The translations under genes were made by a program, and so were the position numbers. DNA of 8,439 nucleotides from Actinobacteria bacterium UBA3028 (GTDB lineage Bacteria > Actinomycetota > Actinomycetes > Nanopelagicales > Nanopelagicaceae), in contig DFDL01000037.1 of assembly GCA_002367715.1 (NCBI GenBank), forward strand, positions 1 to 8,439, given 5' to 3'. Below, piece by piece: positions 1-6,259 of the stretch. Below the pieces are notes generated by a model, which saw only the letters and a list, made by a program, of their open reading frames with translations, was not told the origin of the DNA and ran no database searches. Each line of letters begins with the position of its first letter. The first letter of the stretch is position 1.

Positions 1-579
1 TATGACGAAATGCGCGTTGAATTAATGGCCGGACAATATTTAGATGTTTACGAACAAGCTCTTGCCACTAACTCTGTAGCGAGATCGCTAAAAGTTGCAC
101 GCTATAAATCTGGAAAGTACACGATTGAAAGACCGCTTCATTTTGGCGGTGCCCTCGGTGGCGCAAGTCAATCACTTCTTGATTCATATTCGGGATATGG
201 CCTGCCACTTGGTGAAGCATTTCAACTTCGTGATGATGTTCTTGGAATTTATGGGGACCCGAGCGAGACTGGTAAACCAGCCGGAGACGACCTTCGTGAA
301 GGAAAGCGGACAGTTTTAATCGCCAAGACTTTAGAGCTTGCCGACGCTAAATCGCGCGAGCTAATTAAGGCAGCTCTTGGAAAGCCAGATTTAAATGCGG
401 CAGATGTAGATTCCATCCGTGAAATTATCGTAACCTGCGGAGCCCTAGCCCAGCTCGAAGTGATAATCGATTCCCTTACTTCCAGCGCGCATTTAGCCCT
501 TGAACATGGTGAAATTGACCCCTTGGCCAAGTCGGCAATGACGCAACTAGCCACGATCGTTACCAAGCGGAAGCTTTAA
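1..579 (+). CDS. crtE: Geranylgeranyl diphosphate synthase (polyprenyl synthetase), C-terminal part
   Basis: The reading frame is open from base 1, so the gene is cut by the window edge; 192 codons remain before the TAA. It is a trans-isoprenyl diphosphate synthase, which condenses isopentenyl diphosphate with an allylic prenyl diphosphate in the cytoplasm. Visible family motifs are ELMAGQYLD near the left edge, the KSGKYT segment at about 109-126, and the second Asp-rich region FQLRDDVLGIYGD (bases 220-258), followed by TGKPAGDDLREGKRT, the usual Mg-diphosphate binding block. The first DDxxD motif must lie upstream of the window. Chain length cannot be read from this fragment; the GGPP (C20) call rests on crtI and crtB directly downstream. 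An IdsA-type prenyl synthase serving other isoprenoids as well is possible. The gap to crtI is 41 bases with no terminator, so the genes are probably co-transcribed. Family is certain; the exact product is likely. Confidence 0.93.
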   Translation, partial: YDEMRVELMAGQYLDVYEQALATNSVARSLKVARYKSGKYTIERPLHFGGALGGASQSLLDSYSGYGLPLGEAFQLRDDVLGIYGDPSETGKPAGDDLREGKRTVLIAKTLELADAKSRELIKAALGKPDLNAADVDSIREIIVTCGALAQLEVIIDSLTSSAHLALEHGEIDPLAKSAMTQLATIVTKRKL

Positions 580-612
580 AATACTATTGAATTTAGAATT
601 GTGATTAATTTC

Positions 613-616
613 AGGA
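613..616 (+). promoter_or_regulatory. Ribosome binding site bearing on the crtI start
   Basis: The AGGA at 613-616 is the only Shine-Dalgarno-like motif before crtI. It lies 4 bases from the ATG at 621, which is too close, and 10 bases from the in-frame ATG at 627, which is slightly long. The ATG at 617 is in another frame and soon meets a stop. The protein may therefore start at 627, two residues shorter than annotated. Confidence 0.4.
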
Positions 617-620
617 ATGG

Positions 621-2111
621 ATGAAGATGCCAGCTCGCGTTAAAGGTCCAACTGATCACGTCGTTATTGTCGGCGCTGGTCTAGGTGGCTTGAGCGCGGC
701 TCTACGCCTGGCCGGAGCTGGTCGGAAAGTGACAGTTGTTGAAAGAGAGAGTGTGCCTGGCGGTCGTAATGGTCTTCTAAAAACCGATGGCTACTCATTC
801 GACACTGGTCCATCTGTTCTGACGATGCCAGATTTAATTCAAGATGCGCTCTCATGCGTTGGTGAAGATTTGAAGGATTGGCTAGAGCTACTTCCACTAA
901 AGCCGCTCTATCGGGCATTTTATGATGATGGCTCAACTCTCGATGTGCATGCTGAGACGGGACGGATGCAGGAAGAGATTCGCAATGTCATTGGTCCAGA
1001 AGAGGCAGCAGGATATGGACGTTATGTAGATTTTGTTACCAAACTTTATAAATATGAGATGAAAGATTTCATAGATCGAAATATAGATTCACCTTTAAAC
1101 TTATTGACACCAAACCTTGCCAAACTTATTGCACTTGGTGGCTTTCGCCGATTAGCGCCAAAGGTAAATGACTTTTTAAAAGACCCACGTACTCAGAAGG
1201 TCTACTCATTTCAGGCGATGTATGCCGGAGTAAGCCCACAACAAGCCTTGGCGATATATGCAGTAATTGCTTATATGGATTCGGTAAATGGCGTCTTCTT
1301 CCCTAAGGGTGGAATGCATGCTGTACCAAGGGCGCTAGCCGGAGCTGCGGCTAAGCACGGTGTTGAATTTAAATACAACCAGACAGTCACATCAATCGAG
1401 CATTCAGGTGGCAGAGCGCGAGCAGTAATCACAGCTAGCGGAGATCGAATTGAATGCGACGCCGTAATTTTAAATCCTGATCTTCCTGTGGCTTGGCGTG
1501 AGCTTCTTGGCCGAACTCCCCCTTCAGTCAAACGCTTAAATTACTCACCATCTTGCGTAACGCTACTAATTGGCTCTAACAGGAGTTATGACCGCCTAGC
1601 TCATCACAATATTCACTTTGGCAAGTCTTGGGATGGCGTCTTTGATGAATTAATCAAAAAGAAGATCTTAATGACTGATCCGAGTCTGCTCGTAACAGTT
1701 CCTTCGCATGATGATAAATCACTAGCGCCTGCCGGGAAAAACTCATATTACGTATTATTTCCAACGCCTAATCTCTCTGCTGATATTGACTGGAAAGTTC
1801 AGGGTCCGAAATATCGCGATCAGATGCTCCGCACGATGGAGGAGCGAGGTTACGAAGGTTTTGCGGATTCAATTGAATTCGAACGCATGACAACTCCCCT
1901 TGATTGGCAGGAGCAAGGAATGGAGCAGGGCGCACCATTTGCTAGTGCACATACCTTCTTCCAGACGGGCCCATTTAGACCAAGAAATATGGCAAAGGGT
2001 TTTGAGAATGTGGTCTTCGCTGGCTCTGGAACACAACCCGGTGTTGGAGTTCCAATGGTGCTGATCTCTGGTCGTTTGGCAGCTGAACGAATTGTTGGAC
2101 CAGTTAAATAA
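621..2111 (+). CDS. crtI: Phytoene desaturase (CrtI-type)
   Basis: A 496-residue FAD-dependent carotenoid desaturase, the usual length for bacterial CrtI, which converts 15-cis-phytoene stepwise to lycopene at the membrane surface. The N-terminal Rossmann motif VIVGAGLGGLSAALRL (about residues 15-30) is followed by the acidic E41 that contacts the adenosine ribose, then PGGRN and the DTGPSVLTMP block. The C-terminal bacterial phytoene dehydrogenase signature GSGTQPGVGVPM lies at about 468-479. The start could be the ATG at 621 or the in-frame ATG at 627; the better-spaced ribosome binding site favours the latter. The stop TAA directly abuts the ATG of crtB. The number of desaturation steps (neurosporene or lycopene as product) cannot be read from sequence; lycopene is the default for actinobacterial three-gene sets. 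Family call is firm. Confidence 0.95.
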   Translation: MKMPARVKGPTDHVVIVGAGLGGLSAALRLAGAGRKVTVVERESVPGGRNGLLKTDGYSFDTGPSVLTMPDLIQDALSCVGEDLKDWLELLPLKPLYRAFYDDGSTLDVHAETGRMQEEIRNVIGPEEAAGYGRYVDFVTKLYKYEMKDFIDRNIDSPLNLLTPNLAKLIALGGFRRLAPKVNDFLKDPRTQKVYSFQAMYAGVSPQQALAIYAVIAYMDSVNGVFFPKGGMHAVPRALAGAAAKHGVEFKYNQTVTSIEHSGGRARAVITASGDRIECDAVILNPDLPVAWRELLGRTPPSVKRLNYSPSCVTLLIGSNRSYDRLAHHNIHFGKSWDGVFDELIKKKILMTDPSLLVTVPSHDDKSLAPAGKNSYYVLFPTPNLSADIDWKVQGPKYRDQMLRTMEERGYEGFADSIEFERMTTPLDWQEQGMEQGAPFASAHTFFQTGPFRPRNMAKGFENVVFAGSGTQPGVGVPMVLISGRLAAERIVGPVK

Positions 2112-3020
2112 ATGGATGAGCTAACTGCAGCCGGAATAACCGACCCTGCACTTCGCGCTTCTTATGCAGAATGTAAGCGGTTAAATTCGCTACATGGAAA
2201 GACTTATTACCTAGCAACACTTCTACTTCCACCTGCGAAGCGCCCCTTTGTGCATGCACTTTATGGTTTTGCGCGCTTCGCAGATGAGATCGTTGATGAC
2301 TTGAATTCAACGCTAAGCGATGAAGAGAAAGCAATCGAACTTACTACTTGGGGCAATCAAGTCTTACAAGATCTTAAAGATGGAACTAGCTCTGACCACA
2401 TTGGTCGAGCTTTAGTAGATACGGTTAATCGCTTTCAAATTCCTATCGAATACTTCGAGGCCTTCTTGAATTCTATGGCCATGGATTTAACGGTAAGTGA
2501 ATACCAGAGCTTTGATGATCTAATGGAATATGTTTACGGTTCGGCATCTGTAATCGGACTGCAGATGCTGCCAATCCTGGGAGTGACTAACTCAGAGGCC
2601 TATGCGGCGGCCGAGAAGCTTGGGACCGCATTTCAACTTGCAAATTTCATTCGAGATATTGGCGAAGATTTAGATCGGAGTCGAATCTATCTTCCAATAG
2701 CTGAGCTAAAAGCACATGGTGTAGACCGCGAAATGTTAGAGGCACGAATTCTTACCCCACAAATTAAGGCAGCTCTTGTAGATCAGATCGCAAGGGTGCG
2801 AAGGATACAGAGCGAGGCCGCCGCCGGAATAAAGGCGCTGGCCCCAGAGTCGCAGGCGTGTATTGAAGCGGCATCCGAACTCTATTGTGGAATTGTTGAT
2901 GAAGTTGAACGGATTAATTTTGAAGTCTTTAACATCAGAGCAAAGACATCTACCTGGCGCAGAATCAAAGTAGCCGTGCCAGCTCTGATTAGAGCACAGC
3001 GTGCACGGAGAATAAAGTAG
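2112..3020 (+). CDS. crtB: Phytoene synthase
   Basis: A 302-residue squalene/phytoene synthase that joins two GGPP molecules head-to-head to give phytoene, the first committed step of carotenoid synthesis. Both Asp-rich substrate/Mg sites are present: the first in FARFADEIVDD (D58 and D62 as DxxxD), the second in FQLANFIRDIGED (D182 and D186), followed by the family's RIYLP. The length is typical. The ATG immediately follows the TAA of crtI with no intervening base, and there is only a weak purine stretch (GGACC at 2099-2103) upstream, so translation probably depends on ribosomes finishing crtI. With the upstream prenyl synthase and CrtI it completes a GGPP-to-lycopene route. Squalene synthase is less likely given these neighbours. 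Confidence 0.95.
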   Translation: MDELTAAGITDPALRASYAECKRLNSLHGKTYYLATLLLPPAKRPFVHALYGFARFADEIVDDLNSTLSDEEKAIELTTWGNQVLQDLKDGTSSDHIGRALVDTVNRFQIPIEYFEAFLNSMAMDLTVSEYQSFDDLMEYVYGSASVIGLQMLPILGVTNSEAYAAAEKLGTAFQLANFIRDIGEDLDRSRIYLPIAELKAHGVDREMLEARILTPQIKAALVDQIARVRRIQSEAAAGIKALAPESQACIEAASELYCGIVDEVERINFEVFNIRAKTSTWRRIKVAVPALIRAQRARRIK

Positions 3021-3037
3021 GAGATAGAGTCAAATTG

Positions 3038-3067
3038 GGTTAGCTAATTTTGTTTAGTTTGCTAGCC
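3038..3067 (+). repeat. Inverted repeat between crtB and the riboswitch
   Basis: GGTTAGC (3038-3044) can pair with GCTAGCC (3061-3067) through seven pairs, one of them G-T, across a 16-base AT-rich loop. It ends three bases before P1 of the riboswitch. No T-run follows, so it does not look like a standard intrinsic terminator. It could shield the crtB 3' end or be chance. No convincing promoter is visible in the gap 3021-3069. Confidence 0.3.
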
Positions 3068-3069
3068 TT

Positions 3070-3165
3070 GTACTTAGCGGGAGCCGAGAAATTGGCTGAG
3101 AGGATCTGAAATTCAGATCGACCGTAAAACCAGTTCGGTAATGCGAATTGGAAAGGGGTAAGTGC
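3070..3165 (+). promoter_or_regulatory. TPP riboswitch (THI-box aptamer), divergent
   Basis: The gap before the transporter folds as a thiamine pyrophosphate aptamer. P1 is GTACTTA (3070-3076) with TAAGTGC (3159-3165), seven pairs including one G-T. P2 is GCGG (3077-3080) with CCGT (3122-3125). P3 is AGCC (3082-3085) with GGCT (3094-3097), running into the diagnostic CTGAGA (3096-3101). An optional P3a stem GATCTGAA/TTCAGATC lies at 3103-3119. P4/P5 is CCAG TTCG (3130-3137) with CGAA TTGG (3144-3151), around the conserved GTAATG loop (3138-3143), followed by GGAAAG. P1 ends on the base before the ATG, and the Shine-Dalgarno sequence sits between P4 and P1, so control of translation initiation on TPP binding is the natural reading. 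The P4/P5 arm departs from the usual TGAT / GCGnAGGGA consensus. The class is established knowledge; the fold was drawn by hand. Confidence 0.87.
3152..3158 (+). promoter_or_regulatory. Ribosome binding site of the transporter, inside the riboswitch
   Basis: AAAGGGG ends seven bases before the ATG at 3166, a standard spacing. It lies between the P4 and P1 3' strands of the TPP aptamer, so ligand-stabilised P1 would place a helix directly between it and the start codon. This supports ATG 3166 over an in-frame TTG at 3148, which would lie within the aptamer's P4 strand. Confidence 0.7.
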
Positions 3166-3756
3166 ATGAATTTAATGGTAACTGTCTTAACTGCTTGGGG
3201 ATATGAATTATCGCTGCTTGAATTAATCGCCTTCATCACCGCTGTTATTGGTGTGGGCCTTGGAGTATTAGGACCTCGCAAAACTTGGCCCTGGTGGATT
3301 GTTAGCTCACTTCTCTACGCGGCGCTCTTCTTTCAATGGAACTACTACGCAAGCGGATTTTTACAATTCATCTTTGTCGCTGGCGCTATTGCTGGTTGGT
3401 TTGGTTGGGGGCCGAAAGGTGCGATACCAAAGCGTCTCTCAAGGCGTGAAATACAGATCTGGGGCCTGGCTTATCTTCTCGCCTGGTTCTCACTCTATCC
3501 GCTACTTAAATCCATCGGCGCTGCCGCCTCACTAACAGATGCCTTTGGTTTTGTAGGTAGCTGCATTGCTCAGTTCTTAATGGTGCTTCAGCGATATGAG
3601 AGTTGGATTATCTGGTTTGTTGTCGACGCGGTATATGTCTATCAATACTGGAACGGTGGGCAATACCTGACAGCAATTCTCTACTTTATCTTTGTCTTAA
3701 TTGCAGTCGCGGGCTGGAAGCGTTGGCTTCGTGAAGCAAAATCTAATTCAATTTGA
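3166..3756 (+). CDS. pnuT: PnuC-family transporter, predicted thiamine importer (PnuT)
   Basis: A 196-residue, strongly hydrophobic protein of the PnuC family, consistent with about seven membrane segments. The family's C-terminal half is well preserved: a segment around FLMVLQRYESWIIWFVVD (about 137-154), then the NGGQYLTAILYFIF block (163-176) and a terminal GWKRW. GWFGWG (77-82) follows an earlier helix. PnuC proteins classically move nicotinamide riboside by facilitated diffusion, with trapping by a cytoplasmic kinase. PnuT members under TPP riboswitches are assigned to thiamine. Here the TPP aptamer immediately upstream makes thiamine (or a thiamine precursor such as the pyrimidine moiety) the best prediction, rather than nicotinamide riboside. 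The ATG at 3166 is preferred because of the well-spaced AAAGGGG. The 3' end overlaps the next gene. Family is firm; substrate rests on the riboswitch. Confidence 0.88.
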   Translation: MNLMVTVLTAWGYELSLLELIAFITAVIGVGLGVLGPRKTWPWWIVSSLLYAALFFQWNYYASGFLQFIFVAGAIAGWFGWGPKGAIPKRLSRREIQIWGLAYLLAWFSLYPLLKSIGAAASLTDAFGFVGSCIAQFLMVLQRYESWIIWFVVDAVYVYQYWNGGQYLTAILYFIFVLIAVAGWKRWLREAKSNSI

Positions 3757-4288
3757 TTCGATCTTGCCCACGTTGGTTCCAAGATGTGGGCAGAGCGTTC
3801 TCATAACTATCGACGGCCCTGCCGGCTCAGGCAAGACCACGCTAGCTAATTCACTTGGGGCAAAATTAGCTTCAAGTTATACGGTTCATATGGATGATTT
3901 ATATGAAGGTTGGCAATCCACGCTTACTCCAGAATTAACCATAAAACTTAATTCCCTATTAGCCAGGATCCGAGATAAGTCCCAAGTGGCTTTTAGGCCA
4001 TATGACTGGCAGAAGAATGAACTATCTGAACCAATTAACATTCCTGCGCCGCAATATTTAATCCTCGAAGGAGTTGGGTCAGGTCAGGGCGCAATACGAA
4101 AATTTGCCTCTCTGGCGCTATGGATTGAGGTGCCAGAATCTCAGGGCTTGGCCAGAGTTATTCTTCGAGATGGTCCACAAGTAGCGGATCAAATGGTGGG
4201 CTTTCTCGCGGTCCAGAGCGCATATTTTTTGAAAGAAGATCCTAAGAAGAGCGCGGATTACCGCTTAAGTGGGCTTGAGACTGTCTAA
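3731..4288 (+). CDS. Small P-loop kinase, uridine-kinase-like, substrate unknown
   Basis: A protein of 185 residues from the GTG at 3731, overlapping the transporter gene by 26 bases. TTG at 3764 or 3773 are other possible starts, and a weak GGAAG at 3715-3719 favours the GTG. The Walker A motif GPAGSGKTT is at about 29-37, then HMDDLYEGW (53-61), where acidic residues follow the second strand as in nucleoside kinases, YDW (91-93), LILEGVGSG (110-118), and arginines at about 142 and 146 that could form a lid. This pattern matches the small actinobacterial P-loop proteins usually labelled uridine kinase or ATP-binding protein, without an established substrate. Overlap with a riboswitch-controlled transporter suggests the two act together, for example by phosphorylating imported thiamine or a related alcohol. 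That role is inference. The C-terminus is short and ends without an extra domain. Confidence 0.85.
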   Translation: MKQNLIQFDSILPTLVPRCGQSVLITIDGPAGSGKTTLANSLGAKLASSYTVHMDDLYEGWQSTLTPELTIKLNSLLARIRDKSQVAFRPYDWQKNELSEPINIPAPQYLILEGVGSGQGAIRKFASLALWIEVPESQGLARVILRDGPQVADQMVGFLAVQSAYFLKEDPKKSADYRLSGLETV

Positions 4289-4297
4289 GATTTAAGT

Positions 4298-6226
4298 GTG
4301 TCCGACTTAACCGGCGAAATCATAGATAACCGCTACCAACTACTGAAAGTAGTTGGTACTGGCGGGATGGCTACTATTTATCAGGCTGTTGATTTGCGGC
4401 TAGATCGCCCAGTGGCTGTAAAAATAATGCACTCACATCTGGCAAATGATGAGGGCTTTGTAAATCGCTTTATTCGTGAAGCTAAAGCTGCTGCAACTCT
4501 GACCCATCCAAATATTGTTGCGATTCAAGATCAAGGATGGAACGAGGGCGGAGTCCCTGCGGTATTTATAGTTATGGAATACATTGAAGGTTTCACGCTT
4601 CGTGATGTCATTAACGACCAAGGAGCGCTAGGCACTACTGAGAGCCTAAGATATTTTGCACCGGTGCTTGCTGGAATGAGCGCGGCACATAAACATGGAA
4701 TTTTACACCGCGACATTAAACCCGAGAATATTTTAATTTCAAAAGATGGGCGCATAAAGATTGCAGATTTTGGGTTAGCTAAAGGACCAGAATTAGGAGC
4801 ATCCCTCACAATTGAATCTAGCGTTATTTTGGGCAGCGTCTCCTATCTCTCTCCTGAACAAGTTCAACGAGGTGTCTCAGATTTTCGAAGCGATGTTTAC
4901 GCACTTGGCATAGTTCTCTTTGAAATGCTCACAGGCAGAAAGCCCTTTGATGGTGAGAGCCCAATTCAAATTGCTTATATGCATGTAAATGGGAATATCT
5001 CGGCTCCATCCTCGGTAAATTCGAAGGTTCCACCAGAGCTCGATGAGATAGTCCTAAAAGCCGCAGCCAATAATCCAGATAAGCGTTTTAAAGATGCCGG
5101 TGCTATGCAGGAAGAGATTCAAGCTCTGCTTTCAAAATTAGACCCAAAGCGGCGCCAGATGAGCCTAGAGCTAGATATTCCCATCCCTAAATCAGTGGCT
5201 CAAAAAAAGCGAAGAAGTAAGATAGAGATATTGAAAAATATAACAACCCAGCTGGATCTAAAGAGGGGCAAAGAAATGGCCGAGAGATCAAACTCTGCTA
5301 AAAAGAGTAGCAAGAGCGCTCCTCCACCAGCGAAGCGGAAACTATCAAAACGAGTTAAGCGCAATAGAGCGACCGCTCTACTTATGGTGCTCGCAATAAT
5401 TAGCGGGATTTGGTATCAAATTTATGGACCTGGCACCAAGATCTCCATTCCATCACTTGCAGGCATGACACAGAGCCAGGCCCAGATAACACTGGATGAG
5501 CTTGGGTTAATGGCTGAAGTTAGAGAGAGCATCTTTAGTGAAGATATCGCTAAGGGTAAAGTTATTACTTCAGATCCGTCGGGAGGTGGCCGAGTTTCAA
5601 TTGCAGGCACCGTAGGTTTAATTATCTCAAAAGGAAAAGAACGGATAAAGGTTCCGGATTTATCAGCTCTATCTATCGATGATGCAAATATAAAACTTGA
5701 TGCGAGCCTCCTAAAGTCCGGACGAGTAATCGAGAGATTTCATGCAGAAATTGAAGCTGGGTTTGTAATTCAGACCAATCCAGCTATTGGTACTCGAGTT
5801 CGTAAAGAGAGCACCGTGGATTTAGTAGTAAGCCGTGGTGTGGAACAAGTGGATATAACAGATTACAAGGGAAGAAGTAGCGATCAGGCTTTGAATGAAC
5901 TTACCGATGCTGGACTGCAAGTTGAAGCTACCTATGAATTTAGTGACACGGTAGAGATAGGAACTGTGATATCACAGGTTCCAAGTGATGTGACAACGGT
6001 TGCTAAGGGCGACATAATAACCTTAATAATATCAAAGGGTCCCTCAATGATTGCGGTACCAAATGTTTATTCGCTTTCGAAACTTGAGGCAACAAAGATT
6101 CTAGAGGACCTTGGATTTAGCGTAGGTTTCAAATATATCGGCAATAAAACTAAGGTCACAAATATTTCACCAGACTACAAGACCATGGTCTCCCCTGGGT
6201 CAACCATTACTATCACCTTAGGTTAG
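4298..6226 (+). CDS. pknL: Membrane Ser/Thr protein kinase with four PASTA domains (PknL-like)
   Basis: A 642-residue Hanks-type receptor kinase starting at GTG, nine bases after the previous stop, with no good Shine-Dalgarno motif. The kinase domain spans about 11-280: glycine loop GTGGMA (20-25), ATP lysine K42 in VAVK, HRDIKPEN (137-144) with catalytic D139, DFG (157-159), a Ser/Thr-rich activation loop, and LSPEQ (184-188). All catalytic residues are present. A very basic, Lys/Arg-rich juxtamembrane linker (about 284-357) precedes one transmembrane helix (about 358-375). Four extracytoplasmic PASTA repeats follow (about 380-446, 449-514, 517-582, 584-642); the third lacks the usual initial proline. 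PASTA domains bind muropeptides or lipid II, so a cell-envelope sensing role is likely. PknL rather than PknB is favoured by the LAGMSAAHKHGILHRD and DFGLA segments and by the nearby prenyl synthase; no pbpA, rodA or phosphatase genes adjoin it. The PknL/PknB choice is moderate. Confidence 0.92.
   Translation: MSDLTGEIIDNRYQLLKVVGTGGMATIYQAVDLRLDRPVAVKIMHSHLANDEGFVNRFIREAKAAATLTHPNIVAIQDQGWNEGGVPAVFIVMEYIEGFTLRDVINDQGALGTTESLRYFAPVLAGMSAAHKHGILHRDIKPENILISKDGRIKIADFGLAKGPELGASLTIESSVILGSVSYLSPEQVQRGVSDFRSDVYALGIVLFEMLTGRKPFDGESPIQIAYMHVNGNISAPSSVNSKVPPELDEIVLKAAANNPDKRFKDAGAMQEEIQALLSKLDPKRRQMSLELDIPIPKSVAQKKRRSKIEILKNITTQLDLKRGKEMAERSNSAKKSSKSAPPPAKRKLSKRVKRNRATALLMVLAIISGIWYQIYGPGTKISIPSLAGMTQSQAQITLDELGLMAEVRESIFSEDIAKGKVITSDPSGGGRVSIAGTVGLIISKGKERIKVPDLSALSIDDANIKLDASLLKSGRVIERFHAEIEAGFVIQTNPAIGTRVRKESTVDLVVSRGVEQVDITDYKGRSSDQALNELTDAGLQVEATYEFSDTVEIGTVISQVPSDVTTVAKGDIITLIISKGPSMIAVPNVYSLSKLEATKILEDLGFSVGFKYIGNKTKVTNISPDYKTMVSPGSTITITLG
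4334..4358 (+). repeat. Perfect 11-bp hairpin inside the kinase coding start
   Basis: TACCAACTACT (4334-4344) is exactly complementary to AGTAGTTGGTA (4348-4358), leaving a GAA triloop. The hairpin begins 36 bases after the GTG start and encodes residues 13 to about 21 (YQLLKVVGT). No T-run follows, so it is not a terminator. In mRNA it could slow early elongation or influence initiation of this weakly led gene; that effect is inference. Confidence 0.6.
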
Positions 6227-6229
6227 ATT

Positions 6230-6257
6230 TTGACGGGTAATTCTTGACTCATATGAG
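6230..6257 (+). promoter_or_regulatory. Possible promoter before nfo
   Basis: TTGACG (6230-6235) and TATGAG (6252-6257), separated by 16 bases, resemble -35 and -10 elements of the main sigma factor (5 of 6 and 4 of 6 matches). Transcription would start near 6264, giving an almost leaderless nfo message and losing the upstream AGGG. A second TTGACT at 6244 has no suitable -10 partner. The call is tentative; nfo could instead be read from the kinase gene. Confidence 0.35.
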
Positions 6258-6258
6258 T
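6247..6258. promoter_or_regulatory. Perfect 12-bp palindrome, possible operator
   Basis: ACTCATATGAGT is an exact palindrome covering the candidate -10 element in the 44-base gap before nfo. Its position suits a dimeric repressor site. It is not the GAAC-N4-GTTC type of LexA box known from actinobacteria. No regulator is identified. Confidence 0.3.
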
Positions 6259-6259
6259 T

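Noticed and set aside
249..566. Minus-strand open frame inside the prenyl synthase gene
   Set aside because: It lies wholly antisense to a clearly conserved coding sequence and shows no family motif.
1..3020. Rhodopsin-linked carotenoid (retinal) cluster
   Set aside because: No lycopene cyclase, carotenoid oxygenase or rhodopsin gene is in the window, so a retinal link cannot be supported here.
3038..3067. Intrinsic terminator after crtB
   Set aside because: The stem is only seven pairs with a G-T, the loop is 16 bases and no T-run follows.
3148..3165. TTG at 3148 as an earlier start for the transporter
   Set aside because: It lies within the P4 strand of the TPP aptamer, and AAAGGGG is correctly spaced for the ATG at 3166.
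3701..3730. TTG at 3701 as the start of the P-loop kinase
   Set aside because: It would overlap the transporter gene by 56 bases and adds no family-conserved sequence; GTG at 3731 is more plausible.
3148..3756. Classical PnuC importing nicotinamide riboside
   Set aside because: No NAD-linked gene is nearby and the leader is a TPP aptamer, so a thiamine-type substrate is favoured, though sequence family alone would not exclude it.
4298..6226. PknB of the cell-division cluster
   Set aside because: None of the usual neighbours (pbpA, rodA/ftsW, pstP, FHA genes) adjoin it, and the catalytic region resembles PknL more.
6244..6249. TTGACT as a second -35 element for nfo
   Set aside because: A suitably spaced -10 would fall on the nfo start codon region and nothing there resembles one.
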